Assembly (NCBI GenBank): GCA_018697195.1
Contig: CM031858.1
Span: 90,863,120 to 90,927,119 of the forward strand
Direction: 5' to 3'
Origin: Certhia americana
Lineage: Eukaryota; Chordata; Aves; Passeriformes; Certhiidae
DNA length: 64,000 bases
Shown here: positions 30,506 to 45,600 of the stretch, piece by piece
How positions within the stretch are numbered: position 1 is the first letter of the stretch
How the letters are laid out: each line of letters starts with the position of its first letter
Position numbers and translations under genes: made by a program
The notes under the pieces: model-generated
Told to the model about the DNA's origin: nothing
Seen by the model: only the letters and a program-made list of their open reading frames with translations
The model's database searches: none

Positions 30506-33500
30506 GATGCTAATAATAATTTTTATTTTATGTAAAATAAACTGAACATTTATGTTTCTTATCTGAAAAAAAAAAAAAAATAAAGGAACCAGAAAGAGTA
30601 GATATGTCACAAAATAAAAACTTAGCTCAATAACCAGCCATTATTTTTCATTGTATTTCTTAGAACATGAGCCTGAATGACTGCCTTCTTCTTTTGTACA
30701 TCTAGCAAACAATTCTTCCTCCCCTTACTATAACTTTTGAACCAGCTTACCAATTTCAGTCAATTGCAGCTCATATACTAGGGCCTCAAATGTTAAATTC
30801 CTCTAAATTTTATGAAAAGAGGCAGCCAGATTAAGTAAATACAAAAGGAAAATTGCGCTTTCAGCTGAAATGTTTTTTTCAACACCACAAAATCTATTTC
30901 ATGTAGAAGTGGAGTATAAATGCATTACTGTTTACAAAAACTAAAGTTTATTTTGTAAGCAATTTTATTTATTATTTTGCATATTGTTAACTATATGAGA
31001 TATGTGATGGTTTGCACTGAATTCAAGTTTTCATCCTGCCTCATTTCTGTAGTGAATATTATAATTATGTTGCATTTTTGCAAGGAGGTATATTTTCATC
31101 TCCTAGACAAACCAGTAATATTCATTTTCCTAATTACAAATACCAGGATATGAAAAAGAGAATTAAGACATGATGTAGGTAACAGGAGCTCTGTATTTCA
31201 TTTCCTTTGATGAATAAATAATTGGTTATTTGATTAATAAATAATAATATTTTGTTACCATTTTTCTCAAACACTTCAAAAAAACCCCAGACTTCCTGAC
31301 ATTGTTTATTGGATATTATCTAACAACACTTTTTTGGGTTCGGGAAATATTTTTACTTAAATTACTCAGCTGAAGAAAGTGGGGCATATGCAGTTTTAGA
31401 AATATATTTTACCTCCCTGGAAAGTCATAGATTCTGCACTACAAGTTCCTATGCTTTTTAGACACTGTGAACAAAAGAAGAAATTAAAGGAGAGGTGCTC
31501 AAAATCTGAAGGTGTGGAGTTTTTTCAGAATGTATTTGCCCAGCCAGAGATTAAACAATTGTTCCATTTTGTGATTGCAGTTGAATCATGGCAGGTGTTT
31601 ACCAATACAAATTTTTCTTGCAAAGAATATTTACGTGTTTTATGCTTTTTTGATCTGGGTGTCCTTCTTGCAGTAACTGAGGCTTAGAGAGGATGGTGCA
31701 GAGGAACAATGCAGCCCAGATTATTCCCTCTGAGGTCCTACAAGTAAGTGAGTAAGAAACAGCAGCAAAGTTCCATCACTGGAGATGTCTGCTCATATAT
31801 CCACTCCCAGGACAGAGGAACTGCTCATGTTCCTCTAATGGGGCAAACAACAAACAGTTTTCAGAATTTCTGCATTAAGCTGAAAGTCAAATCTTGTGGC
31901 ACACGTTTCCAAACCAAACAATATTTGCAATTTCCTGTCACAAACCTCTGTCTTCTGTAAGAGGAGATAGTCTGCATCTCACTGTGCAGCTAATTGAAAT
32001 TGAGAAAAATAAACAAGAATCTCATGTTCTGAAAGATTTAGTCAGGTCTGTTAATGAACAGCACAAAAGGCTTAGCTTTCAAATAACCCAGCATCTACAT
32101 TAACATTGTTATTCATATTCCAAATGTAATGGCTTATCATAAGTAAAATAAAACAAAAATCCCTCCACAAGCACTTTTATTAGAAACGAATTCTCCTCAG
32201 GTTGATACTTGTAAATTGGTTTATTAGTGAAATCATTTTGATAACACAACTTTTTGCAAGAAATGTTATTTTGGGAATTTTAGGAAAGGGCCTCTAATTA
32301 AACGCAAACATAGCAGCTCCAATTTGTGGAAGGAACCATTCTGAGCATCTTCTATTAAACTAGTACCCTAGAAAAAGCAAACTTTTCGTGTTCTACTGCT
32401 ACTAAACATTTATAGTACTTCTCACATTATGACAGCTCACGTTTTAAAGATCTTTCATAAACAGGAGTCTGATACTGTCTTTCTCAAAAAAAATAACTTT
32501 AGCATGCTACAAATGGTTTTATCAAAACTAATTAAAAAGTTTTTATAAATATATTGTTTGGGTTCTTCAATCTTGCTGTGACCCCCAGCACCCTTGTCCA
32601 AGTTGTTGAACAAAATAGAAATTTTACTACAGACTTAAATAAAATAAAACCTACTTTTGTAGCAAAAGCAGCTTTTCTTTTTTTTAATTAAATTTGCTGT
32701 AAAAATTGGCACAAAATACAGTAATGCATCTTACTATTAAGAAAATAAAAATAATAAATTGTAATAGTATTAGTAGGTTTCTAAAATTATATGTGCACTT
32801 CAAGCTGCTGCAACAACCAGCCTAATTTTAAGCAAACTGCTTCAACTATTGGCTGAAATCAACCTCACGACAACATCATGGAGTTTTCTGAAGGCTCATT
32901 TACTGTGTTTTACTTTTGCTGCACACAGTGCAGACATACTTTTACTTTTCTGAGATTTTGTGCACAAGATTAAAAAGAATATTGTATGCATGTGTATTTA
33001 TATATACTACTATGTATGAATGCTGGAAAACAATGCCAGAATTAGAATTCTGCATGAGAAAGCTTGCATAAAAGGTGCGTTTCCATAAAGGTAAATGTTG
33101 TGCTGAAGGATTTTTTTTTTTTGGTTTATGTTGAAATTTTATTATCTGTAACATGAAAATTTAGTGTATGAGGAAAAGCAAGAAATCCACATAAACAGAA
33201 ATGTGGGTACATGAGGCATGTTGTTGCTGCTCCTATTTGCATTCTGTGCAAGTAAAGGTCACTTTAGAATGGTGATGCCACACAATAATATTCTTTAAAG
33301 AATAAATATATTCACCAAGCTTATGTCCTAACTTGATATATTTAGAGATATCGGGACACCGGATTGTTTGAATAGCACATGTTAGACTTGGATTTTAGAG
33401 TCACTATGGGCAATAACTCCCTGAGAGCAATGTAACTTTGTGCGTAATGCACAGAAAAAACTGCTGAATTTAGTCATTAACTGAGACAAGAAAAGCTGTC

Positions 33501-33562
33501 TTGATTTTATTTTTTTTTATAGTAGATATTCCAAAAGGGCTGCCTATACAAGACTCAATGGC

Positions 33563-33605
33563 AATATTAATTAATTTCCTATTACCATTGAAATTAATTA
33601 ATATT
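33563..33605. repeat. 16-bp perfect inverted repeat, 11-nt loop
   Basis: AATATTAATTAATTTC at 33563-33578 pairs perfectly with 33590-33605. It is entirely AT-rich apart from one pair. It may be a cruciform, a decayed MITE centre or a homeobox-type motif pair (TTAATTA on both arms). Confidence 0.9.
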
Positions 33606-34410
33606 ATAGACGAGCTATAGAAGTAACTAGAAGTAACTCTAGAGAATATATTCCTAGATTTTTGGGGTTTTTTTGTTTGTTTTTTTTTTTTTTTAAAGAA
33701 CTTGACTAATATACAGTAAAAGCTGTGTTGCAAATAGGCCAGAATTTAAGGAGTCGAAAGGACAGGAAGAACACATACCATGCTACTGTGTTATTTTAAT
33801 ACCTTGGTAGTCAGAGAAAAAAATAGGAGAATACACTACATCATTCCCAGTGATGCCAACTGTTCACTTGAAAGACTGAAGAATATTGCAGCTGGGACTA
33901 AAAATACTGGACCTACCAAAATTTAGAAACAATTTACTAGAAAGTCTGGCTCAAGCAAATAAGCTTAAGCAAATAATATGCTAATTTATTTTGATGGAAA
34001 AACATGTTTTCCTAGTAGTTGGTGGCATTTTTTAATACTATTTAAATAGAACAAATACCTTTTATAACTTTTCAAAGGGCTAATGCATCCTTTTTCTTCT
34101 TCAGCCCCATTGTTTGGCTTTCAAATGTGCCTACCAAAATTTTAAGGATTCGAAACACAGCCGGATGTTTTTTGGAGCCAGAAATCATTTCATGAAACTT
34201 TGACACTAGAAAGTAAAAATAGAGAAAAAAATCATTATCATGTGATTATAGAGCAAAAGCTCACATTCCCACCAGACAAATTATGCTGATGTATTTGTCT
34301 TGCTGTACTCCTGAGTTTATCAGAGTAGCCAAAATACAAGGGGAAAAGTAAACCTAATTAGTATAAGCAGGCCTTGTTCTATTACTTTCTTTATCCCTCT
34401 ATCTTACCCC

Positions 34411-34487
34411 TATTTATTTTTTGTTATTATTCTTATTTATTCTTATTATTTATTATTTATATTATTATTTATTATTATTTTTTTATT
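34411..34487. repeat. (TTA/TTAT)n low-complexity tract
   Basis: Irregular run of TTATT and TTA units. Confidence 0.85.
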
Positions 34488-35279
34488 TAGATTAGACATT
34501 CTGACAGAAACAGTTTTTCCTCTAGGTTTACACAATGTCTGGTAAAGGTTGGGGAAGAGTAGAGGAAAATTTTGATGGAATTTTTTAGAGCAAAAATGTT
34601 AACAAAGTCGATATGTCTGTTCATAAGAAGAGGAATAAATCTTCCAAATGAGAGATCCCTTTCTTCTAGCTATTATTCCTAATCACACTTGCTTCCAAAT
34701 ACAAAGCAAAGCTCATTTTTGTTTTACTGTTAACTCTCTACTTGCCTCTACTTGTCTTAATAGTGATATAATACTGCAATATTGGTTACTCTGCAGCTTT
34801 GATACTCTGAAAGAAAACTGAAGAACAGAAGTAAAGTTGTGGAAGTTAAAAAAAAAACACAAAAAAACCCCAAAAGCATGGAACCCTTTCGTTTCTTTTA
34901 CTGTAGCTAAATAGAAGTTCTTCTGGCTCCCAAATTGTCTGCTTCTGTGTCAACTGCAGCATCTTCTCAGACTGCAGAATAATTTTCTTTGGAATACTTT
35001 AGAAATCTTTAAAGCCCTTTTCTGAGGCCTTTTAAGTGCTGCTAATTTCTCTGAATGGTTGATATTTTCCTTCACTTTTCCGACTCTGAACAGAATACCT
35101 TTGCTTTTAGAACAGAAATTTTCATTTTCCTAGGGAAAATATATTTCTTCAAAACTGAGTTATAATTTGGAGCCACAGCCTTGAAAACTTCAGCTCAAAA
35201 GAATGCTTTATATCCCAAGCCAGGCACAAGCAGGGTCTATGACAATGAATTCTGTCAAGGTCATTTATGGTCAGAAGTA

Positions 35280-35340
35280 TTATTATGTAATTATAGAGAT
35301 GTTATTATGATATTATGGAGATGTTATTATGTAATTATGG
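35280..35340. repeat. Local tandem repeats of attatggagatgttattatg type
   Basis: The pattern t-ta-gagatgttattatg occurs twice (around 35294 and 35316), flanked by two copies of 'attatgtaattat'. Confidence 0.75.
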
Positions 35341-38300
35341 CACCTTCTCATTTCTTTTAACAGTTATCAACTATAGTTTAAGAAATGCTCACTATTTCAT
35401 ATTCATGCATATCCTATTGGTTCTTTCTTTCTTATTTAATGTAATTTATCAACTAGTCTTACAAAAAGAAGATGACTTAAATTGCAATATTCCACTGAAG
35501 ACTTTGTTAAGTCAGAAGAGACACAGCCCAAAGTTTGCACATTTACATGTTTGCTTTGGCTTGTAAACCTTAGTTTGAAACACTCCCCTTTTCTTCCTGA
35601 CAGACAAACTTGACATGACATTCACTGTAACATGATTAACTCTGGTGACATTTTCACAAAGTCACTTTTGGACTATATGTGTATTTTGTTTTAAAAAAAA
35701 AAAAAAAAAGGACTAGAAGCAGGAGGATGGTTGTCATTTAGTATCTTGAACAAATTTAAAGCACAAAAAAACATAGTTAGAAAAATCTTGGGGAAAATTC
35801 CACAAGAATTTTTCTTGAAAAGGAAAGAAAGAGAGAAAACTTATATTAGAGGTTCTGATCTATGTCTGTGTGTAAAGAGGGAAGTTACAGAGATTAAAAA
35901 ATTGCTACACATTTTCTTGGTTTATTTTTTACACTTTTGAATTCTCTGGTTTATAATAATAATAATATTGGATTTTCTTTCTCTCTCCTCCATGCCTGCA
36001 CTCTCTCCTCCCTTTCATCCCCTTCAACTATATTCAGGCTGCCTGATCAAAACAAATTACAGGACAGCCTTATAAATTAGTTACAGTAGACTAATGTCTA
36101 ATGGTGACATGTCTGTTTTGCCATGGTGATGCTCATCCTCCAGAGGTAATGTCACCTAGGTTGTCAGACAAGCAACAGCATTTTCATAAATAATCCATGT
36201 GATGCTAATACAGGATGATTTGTGATGCCTTATAAAAAGTTTAGTTGGGTTTGATTGAGTTTCCCTCAAGATACTATATACTTAACATTATGACCTGATC
36301 TGACTTGGTTGATTCGAATTTCTGAAAAGGCTACTCTGAAATCTTGGAGTGTAACATGAAGACACTGTGTTACCCAAGCACAGCTACTTTGGTAATACAC
36401 ACAAGACTGTAGTGTTTTGCATGTATCTCTGATTATATCAAAAATTCACGAGTGCATTAAAGTACCTATAGAGCTAAAAAATCTGGCTGACATTTTTCAA
36501 GCATGAATTTAATGGGTAAGGAGAGAAAACAAAGGGAGTTGAATATCTTCCCCATGATTACCATGGCCTCATACAATTTGCATGCTTCAGTTCACATGAC
36601 ACTGACCTGTCATTCAACTGCACAGCCCTCTCACACCCCTCCTGCACTCCCTGATCATGGCTGATCTGGATTTCACCAAATTTCACCTTTCAAAAATGCA
36701 AAGGTCCATGCTGGCATTAAACAGCAGCTAAAACTACAGAGGGAAAATACATTGAGATTAATACAATGGCGCTATGCACCTTATTTGTAGAATATCACCT
36801 CCTTTTCAACTAATAAGGGCAAAATGGCAAACACACAGTTGAAATATAAATGAGTCTCTAACTGGTTTACAAATATGAGCCAGATGCTCATTATTATACT
36901 GGAAAAATCTCAGCATGTTCCCTTATTGATATATTGACATAGAGACTACCTTCACATGTCTCAACACAACTAGTTTTAATTTTACTGATTGAATGGTTAC
37001 TCCTGATTAAGAACATCCTGCCCTCTTCATAAATGCTGTGGTTATCTCTCCACTTTTTTTAATAGAATATGTTTTGCCAATGTCTCAACATATTTCCAAG
37101 GAAATTAAAATGGCTTCACTGTTGTCACACAAAGTTTCCCAATCCTATGAAACAATGTGGTTCCTAATTTGAAAAGGGTTTTATCTGTCTTCAGCACCTT
37201 TCAAGATATGATGGGTGTATGATATGGTTGAATATTTAACACTAATGCAGAGAAACTAGATCCTTAAAAGCCACATCATGCTTTCTTGAGAGACAGACTG
37301 TATGTGTGCATGGACATGAGAAGATTAAGATAGCAACTGAGAAGAAACAAAAAATGTGGAGGAAGAGAGGACAGAGAACAAAGTGCTCTGCTTAGGAGGA
37401 AGAATTTATTACAGAACATCTTTACAAAAAAATTAAAACTAGGAATGCCTTCTCAAATTTCTTATATTCTCTTTGTTTTCTGCAATGTGGCTTATGATAC
37501 AAACACTCTCATACTCATCTATAGAAATCAAAGAGCTTATTGAAAAAACGTGAGAGCTCCAGCAAATATTACATCCCCCTCACACTCTGATCAAAGCAAC
37601 AATATAATGCCAGAATAAGACAACAATTCAATAATGAGACTAAGTCATAGAATGACATCCAAAGATGCAAGGTTCAGCTCAATTTTAGTAGGAACAGAAA
37701 GTGAGTTTCAGTATTGCTGCAATTTGATCTCTTGAACATGGAGCTTTCTAAGTTGGTGGCATACCCATGTCATGGTGTTTCAGTTGTGCAATTTCAGTTG
37801 TTCCCCTGAAACCCTTATGATCTGCAGCAGCCTCACAGTTGCAGCATCTGACTGCACACCTGAAGGAAAGGAGAGTCTCTTCAGTAGAGTGTTGAAATTT
37901 GTTCTCTAGAAAAGTCGATGCTTTGTAGAGTTCACAGTTTCTCTCCTCAAAATCTTCCCTCAAAAGGTTTGTGGAAACAAATGAAGCCATCTTGGTAATA
38001 AAGTTTTCAAAATCTGACGCTGTTGTGCCTTCCCTCTGACATTACTGAGGTTTGATGAGAATATTAAATGTCATAAATAAATGCACAAGTTGATTCCTGT
38101 GAATCTGTTCTTCCCCAAACCTGAAGAATCACTTCGCTAGAAAAGTTCCACCTCAAAGTCAAGATTATTAGACTACTTTACTTCTGGTGAGTTAACCTGA
38201 AGGATGAGTGTGAATCTGTGAAGCAGCCTGTGCCTCCAGCCATCAGTGTATATCTTTGAATTTTGGTCAGGACTTCAGTTTACAGGCCATAGTGAGAGAG

Positions 38301-41300
38301 GAATACAAGTTGCTCAAGTTGGGTTCCCATATGACAAACATCTTCTCTTTCACAGCAGTGGAGAGGGGTTTCTCCAAAGCCACTTTCCTTGGCCTCAGCA
38401 ACATCTCGTACTGCCCTGGCATATTCATATAAAGCCATTTACTCTTCTCAAAGGACACACTGACACATCAGAAAAATAGCTGCTAAATTTTTTCTTAGTC
38501 CTCTCTGGGCAAGCAGTCACACAGAGCTGGGGTCTGTTACTGAGCTGATTTACAGCTGTAGACCCCTGCTCCTTCGAGGGATTTTGGGACACCTTTAGAA
38601 ACGTCTGTGATCGATCTTTCATTAACTGGGCTTTCACAATAATGACTTTTCTCTTGACCTCATAATTTGGTACAGCTTGTAAACAGCTTTTCCAAACGTC
38701 ATTTCCATCTGGATATTTGTGGTTTAAGACATTTCAGCAAGCACACTGCCACAGTCCTTTATTCATAAGTTTTATTAATATGAAGATTTTCTGAAACCAA
38801 AATTCTAGTTTTAATTTCTTGAAGAGGAACTTTTTGCACTAATTAAAGGCATCTTTAACACCAGATGTGCCCTTCCTGTTCTAATAGGGATATTTAACTA
38901 CAACAAAGGAAAACACTAGTCCAAAAAATGTTCCATACTATGATATTTCCAGGTATCCACCTTTAGGATAGCAACCATGACAATGTCAAGCTAGATAAAA
39001 AGATCACTTCCCACATATGGTGTTAGTGTCCTGAGGCCTTCCCCGACCCTGACTTATGCTCAAGTTTTTCCTGGCAGTTATATACTGCTTTGAACAAGGG
39101 GGTCAAAGATGAAAGCAAGCAATCATTATTTCTAAAGAAGAAAAAATGTTTATCAACACCTGTATATGAGCAACATAAGCAACAGAGCTCCACAAAGCAG
39201 CCATCAAGACAAAGGCCACTGTTAGCTGCTGTTTCCTGGCCAATGGTCATTGACAATGGAATTTCTCTGTTCTCCCAACTTTAATTTTTTTTAAAGAAAA
39301 GCCAGGTGTTAATCATGTTCTCAAAAAAGTGTTCTCCTGCCCCTCATTAGCACCTGTTAAAGAGATGCACACTCACATGTCCCAATATTAGATTTACCTT
39401 GCCAGTTTCATCAGGGCTCTGTTTTTCCATGACATAACTTGAATATGTACCAGATGAACAGTAAAACAGTACTATTTTTTCTTTTTTTTTTTTATTAGAT
39501 TCAAAAGAGTCTGTTGTGCCAATTAACAAAGTACACTAGAAAGAATCAAAGTCATATCTTTCTCCACACCACTCACATGGGATTTATGCACACTGTTTCA
39601 GATCTTTTCTTCTGTACTTGGATATACTTTGGATGGGATGCTGTGTTCTAAGAGTTATTCTTTTCCAGACTTTCTTGGTCTGAGTTGAATTCAAAGGCCC
39701 AAGGCACTCAAATTATCCAAGTAGTTCATGTCTTTGGAGGAAACACTGTGGAATTAAGGTACACTTTACTCAGAAAGAGAATACTGTCTCTCACAGGAAA
39801 GTCTGCCTCAGTAAATTCTATTTCAGGTGCTGAGGTTCATTCTATGCACAGAACGGCAGCTGATCTGCAGGGATGGGTGTAAGGTAGAGATGATCCAGCA
39901 AAGTGAATTTTTTGTTTCAAAACTGTTTGGTTTTGGGAGGGATATAAGAGTGTCAGATCAGTTCTTTAGCAGATCAATGCTTCGGAAAAAAAATTAGCTA
40001 TCATTTCCAAGCCTCCCCATTCAGATTACACTATCAGAGACCATTCATTCCTGAATTTAATTGATGTCTTTGGTGTGTAGACCACTGATGAAATGGTTTC
40101 TGACTTAGAAAGTTCAACCCATGTATACTAGAAAGCCCTGATTTTCATTACAGTTTTCTGAGTGGCCCTAGAAATTGTTACATTGTTCCCTTAATCCTCT
40201 CCTTACATTTCTGTTTCAAAGTCTGTAAGATGATTTCAGTGAGACAATTTCAGTGATCAAACACCTCTCAATATGAATGTGAAATCTCCAGAATTATGTT
40301 AAATGTGAAGGTAAATAAGATCCTACATTATACTATAAAGCAAAAAGTTTACAATAAAAGCCAACATAAAAAATCCCAATATTTGTTAAACCATATATTT
40401 TCCTAAATATAAACATGCTTTCACACTAATATCCAGGAAAAAAAATCTTTTTTTTCTATTTTTTAAAGCTATCAAAATATACTACATCTTTTTGTAAGAA
40501 ATCAGAAGTGAAGATACATCCTGTACTTATTACTTACTTCCTGAGAGGAATAAAGCTCATACAGATTGGAAAATAGTTTGATAAAGATAAGGAAAATAAA
40601 TATTAGGGTTTTTTAACTGACTTTTTAGCAAACCAAATTGCATGCCTTGTATATGGGATATGACTGGATAAAACTGCTCCAGGCTTCAGTATTATTGTCA
40701 TTTGAGAAAGCAAACAATAGAAACCTATTTTCAGTCAGTTGTGAGCCTGCAGTTGTTTCAATGATGTAACCAGACCTTAGAAATTCATGAGTGATGATAA
40801 GTACAGAACATTCCTAATCCTTCAGTGAAAAATACAATATTGCAGTCTCCTTCCCTGTTTCTGTTCATCCCTGCACAAACACAGACAGCTACTCCACAAC
40901 TAAAAGAAGTACAGTCAATTGTCTTGTTATGCTCCTTTTGCATTACAGATGCATTAGAGCTCTGCTTAGGTTTCATAATTGAGTTATAGCAATCATCCAC
41001 ATATTAGATTCTAGGCTGAGCTTTGGCAAGACTAAATAATAGATTGAAAAATGCAATTATTGCTTACCTACAGAATTCCTTTGCTTGGGAGGTAAAGCAT
41101 ATCTATCAGAAAAGTTGTTGCTTTTTTTCCTCAGGCCTATTCAATAAATAAACGTTACACCAGGATTCTTACACAGAGTATCTTTGAAATGGGTTTTGTA
41201 TTGATTTTTATAACTAGCCTGTTAGATGACGTTATCCCTTAGTGTGTCATGTTTAGATGGGTCCGCCCGGAGCAGGTCACTGAGGTGATAACTGTCATTT

Positions 41301-42389
41301 GGAGGGACAGAAAAGCAATCATAGCTTTTTCATTACTTACTGTTTTCCCCTGCAAGTGTAGGATCATTTGACATATTATGGCTTCTGTGATTTAAGCTGC
41401 ATTCTGAAATTAAGTGCTAGAATATCAAGCTGTGGGTTTAGAAAAATAAACTTCATGTCAAAGGAACCACATGCCCTGTAGGTCATAACAAAGATCCAGA
41501 AGAAGTGACAGTCCTCAGCATTTAAGAAAAATCAAAACAAACCCCAAGCACACACCCTCCAAAAATCACTCAGAAAATAAATATGTTTTTATATGAGGCA
41601 AAAAGATCCAAAATTGTTAAAGTAATTCAGACTGCACTTCCCATGTAAATGAACAATTGAAAAGCAATTAAAAACCTGACCCTCTTCATTTGCCATGCTG
41701 AAACAAAATCATTGTAAAAATATCACAATTTTTTTAATGTTTTTAGTATGCTAACACCAGAAAAAAATCATCAAAAAATGTTTTTCACCAGCCTTCAAAA
41801 CACTGCCACAGCTCCCTCAAAAGCGACCAAGTTTCTAAGGCAAGTTTTATATCCATTCGAACTCATTCTAAACCAAATCTATATTAATGCATACTTGCCA
41901 ACAGAAAATATAGAATATCAGAATTACTAAAATGTTTTTATATAGAACAAGGAATTTTTTTTATATTTTAACTGAGTCTTTGCTATTTTTAAAAATTAAT
42001 CAAATACCAAGTTAAAAACCAGGTTATTTAACTGATAGGCTAGACTTCTGTCTCGGTTAGATTTTTATATGTAAACTGGCTTTTAGTGCATTTTAAAAAC
42101 AAGGCATATTATCAAAGTGGTCCTTTCCCTGTTAATCTTGAACATTTACTATGTAAGAACTGTTCATGTACACAAAGGATCAGCCCTTAAACTGTCACTT
42201 TTGGGTTTTTTTCCATTTATTCCGGACCTTTTTTTTTATCAAAATCATATTTCATTCACAAGTCAGTTTACACTTCCCTTACATGAAACTTACTTTTACA
42301 TCTCTCTGTCTGTAAGACTCTGGAAGCTCCCATAGTACTAATATGTGTCAGTATAGCACTCCTCATCTATTATATGGCTATTGGATAGA

Positions 42390-42680
42390 ATGCAAAAACT
42401 AATCTGGAAGCGAGGTCTGGCAAATGGTATTTTAATAAGCTGGAGAAGCACAAAGATAACCACTGGGCTGGAGCACTTCTCCTCTGTCAAGACAGGCTAA
42501 GAGAGTTGGGGGTGTTCAGCCTGGAGAAGAGAAGGCTCAAGGGAGACCTTACTGCAGTTGCCAGTGCTAGAACTGCAACTTCAGATCTAGTGGGTGACCT
42601 CCCTGTCCATGGTGAGCAATGTAGAACAAGACAGTCTTTAAGGTCCCTTCCAATCCAAGCCATGCTACGATACCTTGAAA
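42390..42680 (+). mobile_element. CR1 LINE fragment with internal deletion
   Basis: Holds the CR1 ORF2 C-terminal block ('gggctggagcacttctcc', 'ggtgttcagcctggagaaga', 'gaaggctcaagggagacctt'). It then jumps to the 3' part ('taaggtcccttccaatcc' followed by 'catgctacgatac'). Confidence 0.8.
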
Positions 42681-45600
42681 ATACCCTAAATAAGTGCCAG
42701 GTTACAGAAGCTGTGCTCTCTTGTCTTCTTCCTTAAACCCTGTGGGCACACAAGGATTTGCCACGTGCAGGAACAGTTTCAAGGCTATTATCATAGTCAG
42801 ATGGTTGAGGTACTCTCTAAAGGGCAGAATGTCTTGGTCCCAATAGCCTGAGCCTGAGGAATCCAGGCCAGCACACACTGTGCAGAGTTTTTAACCATGA
42901 GGTTTGTGCTTTACTATATTTTCAAGCAGAATATCTAATCTGTTTCTCCAGAAGAAAGCTTAACACTCTTTTCTATGATTCTGGACTCGAAAGGTTTCCC
43001 AGAGCCTGGAAAAAGACAGGCACATACTCAAGCATGTCTGCCTATGCTAGTTCCCAGTAGCTCCTTTCTTAGAAGTCAATTTGGATTCTTAAAGCTGAAA
43101 AGCTTAAACTAAGATTAGTAAAATGAGCCACCATTTCCTTATCCCTCCACTGTCAACAAAATAGGCTAAGTAACTAAAAAAACAGCTTTCTTGGGTTTTT
43201 TGTTTGGTTGGTTTTTTCTTAAAAATTGGCAACAATTGCATTAATATTTACTGAAATTATTATGGACATTGTCTTTCTAAATCATAAGTCTATATATTTA
43301 TTTATAAGTTATTGTTACCCTTAATTGATCTTAAAATGCTCCACAATTGAGTTGCAGTGTTGCAACTAAAGTAAAGCCTTTAACAAATGCTCTTTTACAT
43401 TATACATATTATTCTTATAAGTAATACTGCTATGAGGTTGCTATCTCAGATCCTTAAGAAAAAACTGACCATAAATAAGATCAATTACTTTTAGAATGTG
43501 CTCAGAAATTCCCTACTTACTTGGCCATAAAAATAAAAGGTGATCAAGTCACATACTTCTTTTTTTGTCAGATATTTGAACTATGGTTTGATATTAGCAC
43601 TATTTAAAAAATCTGCAATATATAAAATCGAAAGGTGTTGTGTGAATTGAAAAATAACCATTTGGCATATCTCAAAACCAAACATATTAAAAGAGAAACT
43701 GGTGGGATTATTTCCAGTGAATAAGTCTGATCAGTGTATTCAATAATTCTATCACTCATAAGAAAAAGCTGATCAGATTTATCAGTGACACAGGGATTGG
43801 TTGATTAAAGATAATGGTGAGAATAGGCTGTTTATTCAGAGACATCCAGATCACATGGCATCATGGGTGTATTCGAATAACATGCATTTTAATATACATT
43901 TAATACATTCAGTATTCAGCCAGAGGCGTATTTTGAGAGAACTCAAAACCAGTTTTCTGATAGAATGCTAGTCACCGTCTTATTAATTATGAAATATTAT
44001 TTTTTCCTATTCAGAAGACAGTCTTAAGTTTTACTATTTAGGAGTTAAAAGAAACTTTTTTTTCTTTTTTGTAGTTTCAGGAAATTATATCACTGGAAGA
44101 AATTCAAAACCAGAAATTTTCATTTGGTGTCTTTTCACTTGTTTTCATATGCAAAGTCTTCTGGCTTCTGGATGTCATAAAATTCAAATTGCAGACACAC
44201 ATTTTTCCCTTGGAAACAAATTAAATCATCATAACATTGATCACTGCAGTTATTCCCTGAGATTCTAGAACAGTTTAAGAACCTAAGCTTTTTCAAATTA
44301 TTCAAATAAGTCTCACTCAAATGATCCACTGTTAATTGTGAGAAATTAATAAAAGTTGTACAGTATTTTTTTCAAACATTAATATGTTTTCTCCAAAAGA
44401 GAACTAAGACAGTATAGTGAAGCAAACTTTATAGTCCCTACAGAAAGATATAACAGTGGGTTAACTGTCAAGGAAATATGACAATGCTATCCTTTTTTCA
44501 CTGACATTATATTTTGAAAACACAGAATATTAAATCAGGATACTATCAGTTATTCTTCCTTCCTTAAATTCAAGCCACAAAAGGTAGTGAAAATTGAGTG
44601 AAATTGACATTTCTTAACTTCTCAAATCTCTTCCATAATAAAAACTTAGTTGATTTTTTGAGGTTTTTTTAATTATTTTATTAAGAATACTTTCTCTTCT
44701 CCCTTACTGGGTCACAGACTTGCCAAATGACTTTACATTGTATCATCTTATATATGCATTATTGCCTATCATGTCAACTTCCAGAGATATAATCCCAAAA
44801 ATGTATTCAGGTTGTTTAAAATCCATGCATATAATTCTGATAGAGAAACAGTACAAGTATCTATTGTAAAAAAAATCCATTCAACCACAATATATTTATA
44901 ACTTGTCACAGGCTATTAATATGCATCATCCCAACAAAGACTCTCTTTGTTCCAAACTGAAAGTGGAAGAACTGAGTGAAACTGGGAGGATTCTTGATCC
45001 ACAGGCTTCTGTTGTTCATTCTTAAGCCAGCATGGCTTCTTTTTCATGGATATACTTATTTACTTTGTCTTCTTTCAGGAATGTAAAAGGAGTTTAAAGT
45101 AGCTTTAGCTGGGCTGCAAGATTGGGTTAATAAGATTAAAGCAAATCTTTTCAATTCTTCAGTCATCTTGCCTTGGGTTTGACTATGTGGTCTGAGGAAG
45201 CCTTTGAGCTTCAGCTGAAACAACTTTCACATTTCTCAAGATGCAAACTTCTTAATTAACCCCAATTTTCATTGATAGAAGCCAACTTCGAGAGAGCCAT
45301 TTTATATTCACCATGAATCATTGCAGCTTTTTGGAAAATCTCTTCTGTCTTTGTGACACAACTGGCCAGATGACCCCAGTAAGTCCAGCTGTTTTCAAGG
45401 AAGAGGACAGACAGCAAGGAACCATCAGCACAATGTACTAACACATGATTTTTAGGTGTTCCATCTGCCTAGGTGGCACTGCACTTCTGGAAGCTCAGAT
45501 CATAGGTTAGGTCACTCATTTCTTCTTCCTCACATCCACAGTGTCTGGTTTATGACCCAATCTGCCCTAGTGTTAAGCAGGTCACATTCTTTTCCCATTC

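Larger units (their letters stand above)
29769..42389. other. Long unique AT-rich region, no gene seen
   Basis: About 12.6 kb without a recognised exon, RNA gene or transposon. It contains simple repeats and two notable inverted repeats, listed separately. Two blocks (about 36030-36240 and 41190-41440) are of higher complexity and may be conserved regulatory DNA. A-runs occur near 30567 and 35692, and a T-run near 33681. All open frames are under 110 codons. Confidence 0.45.
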
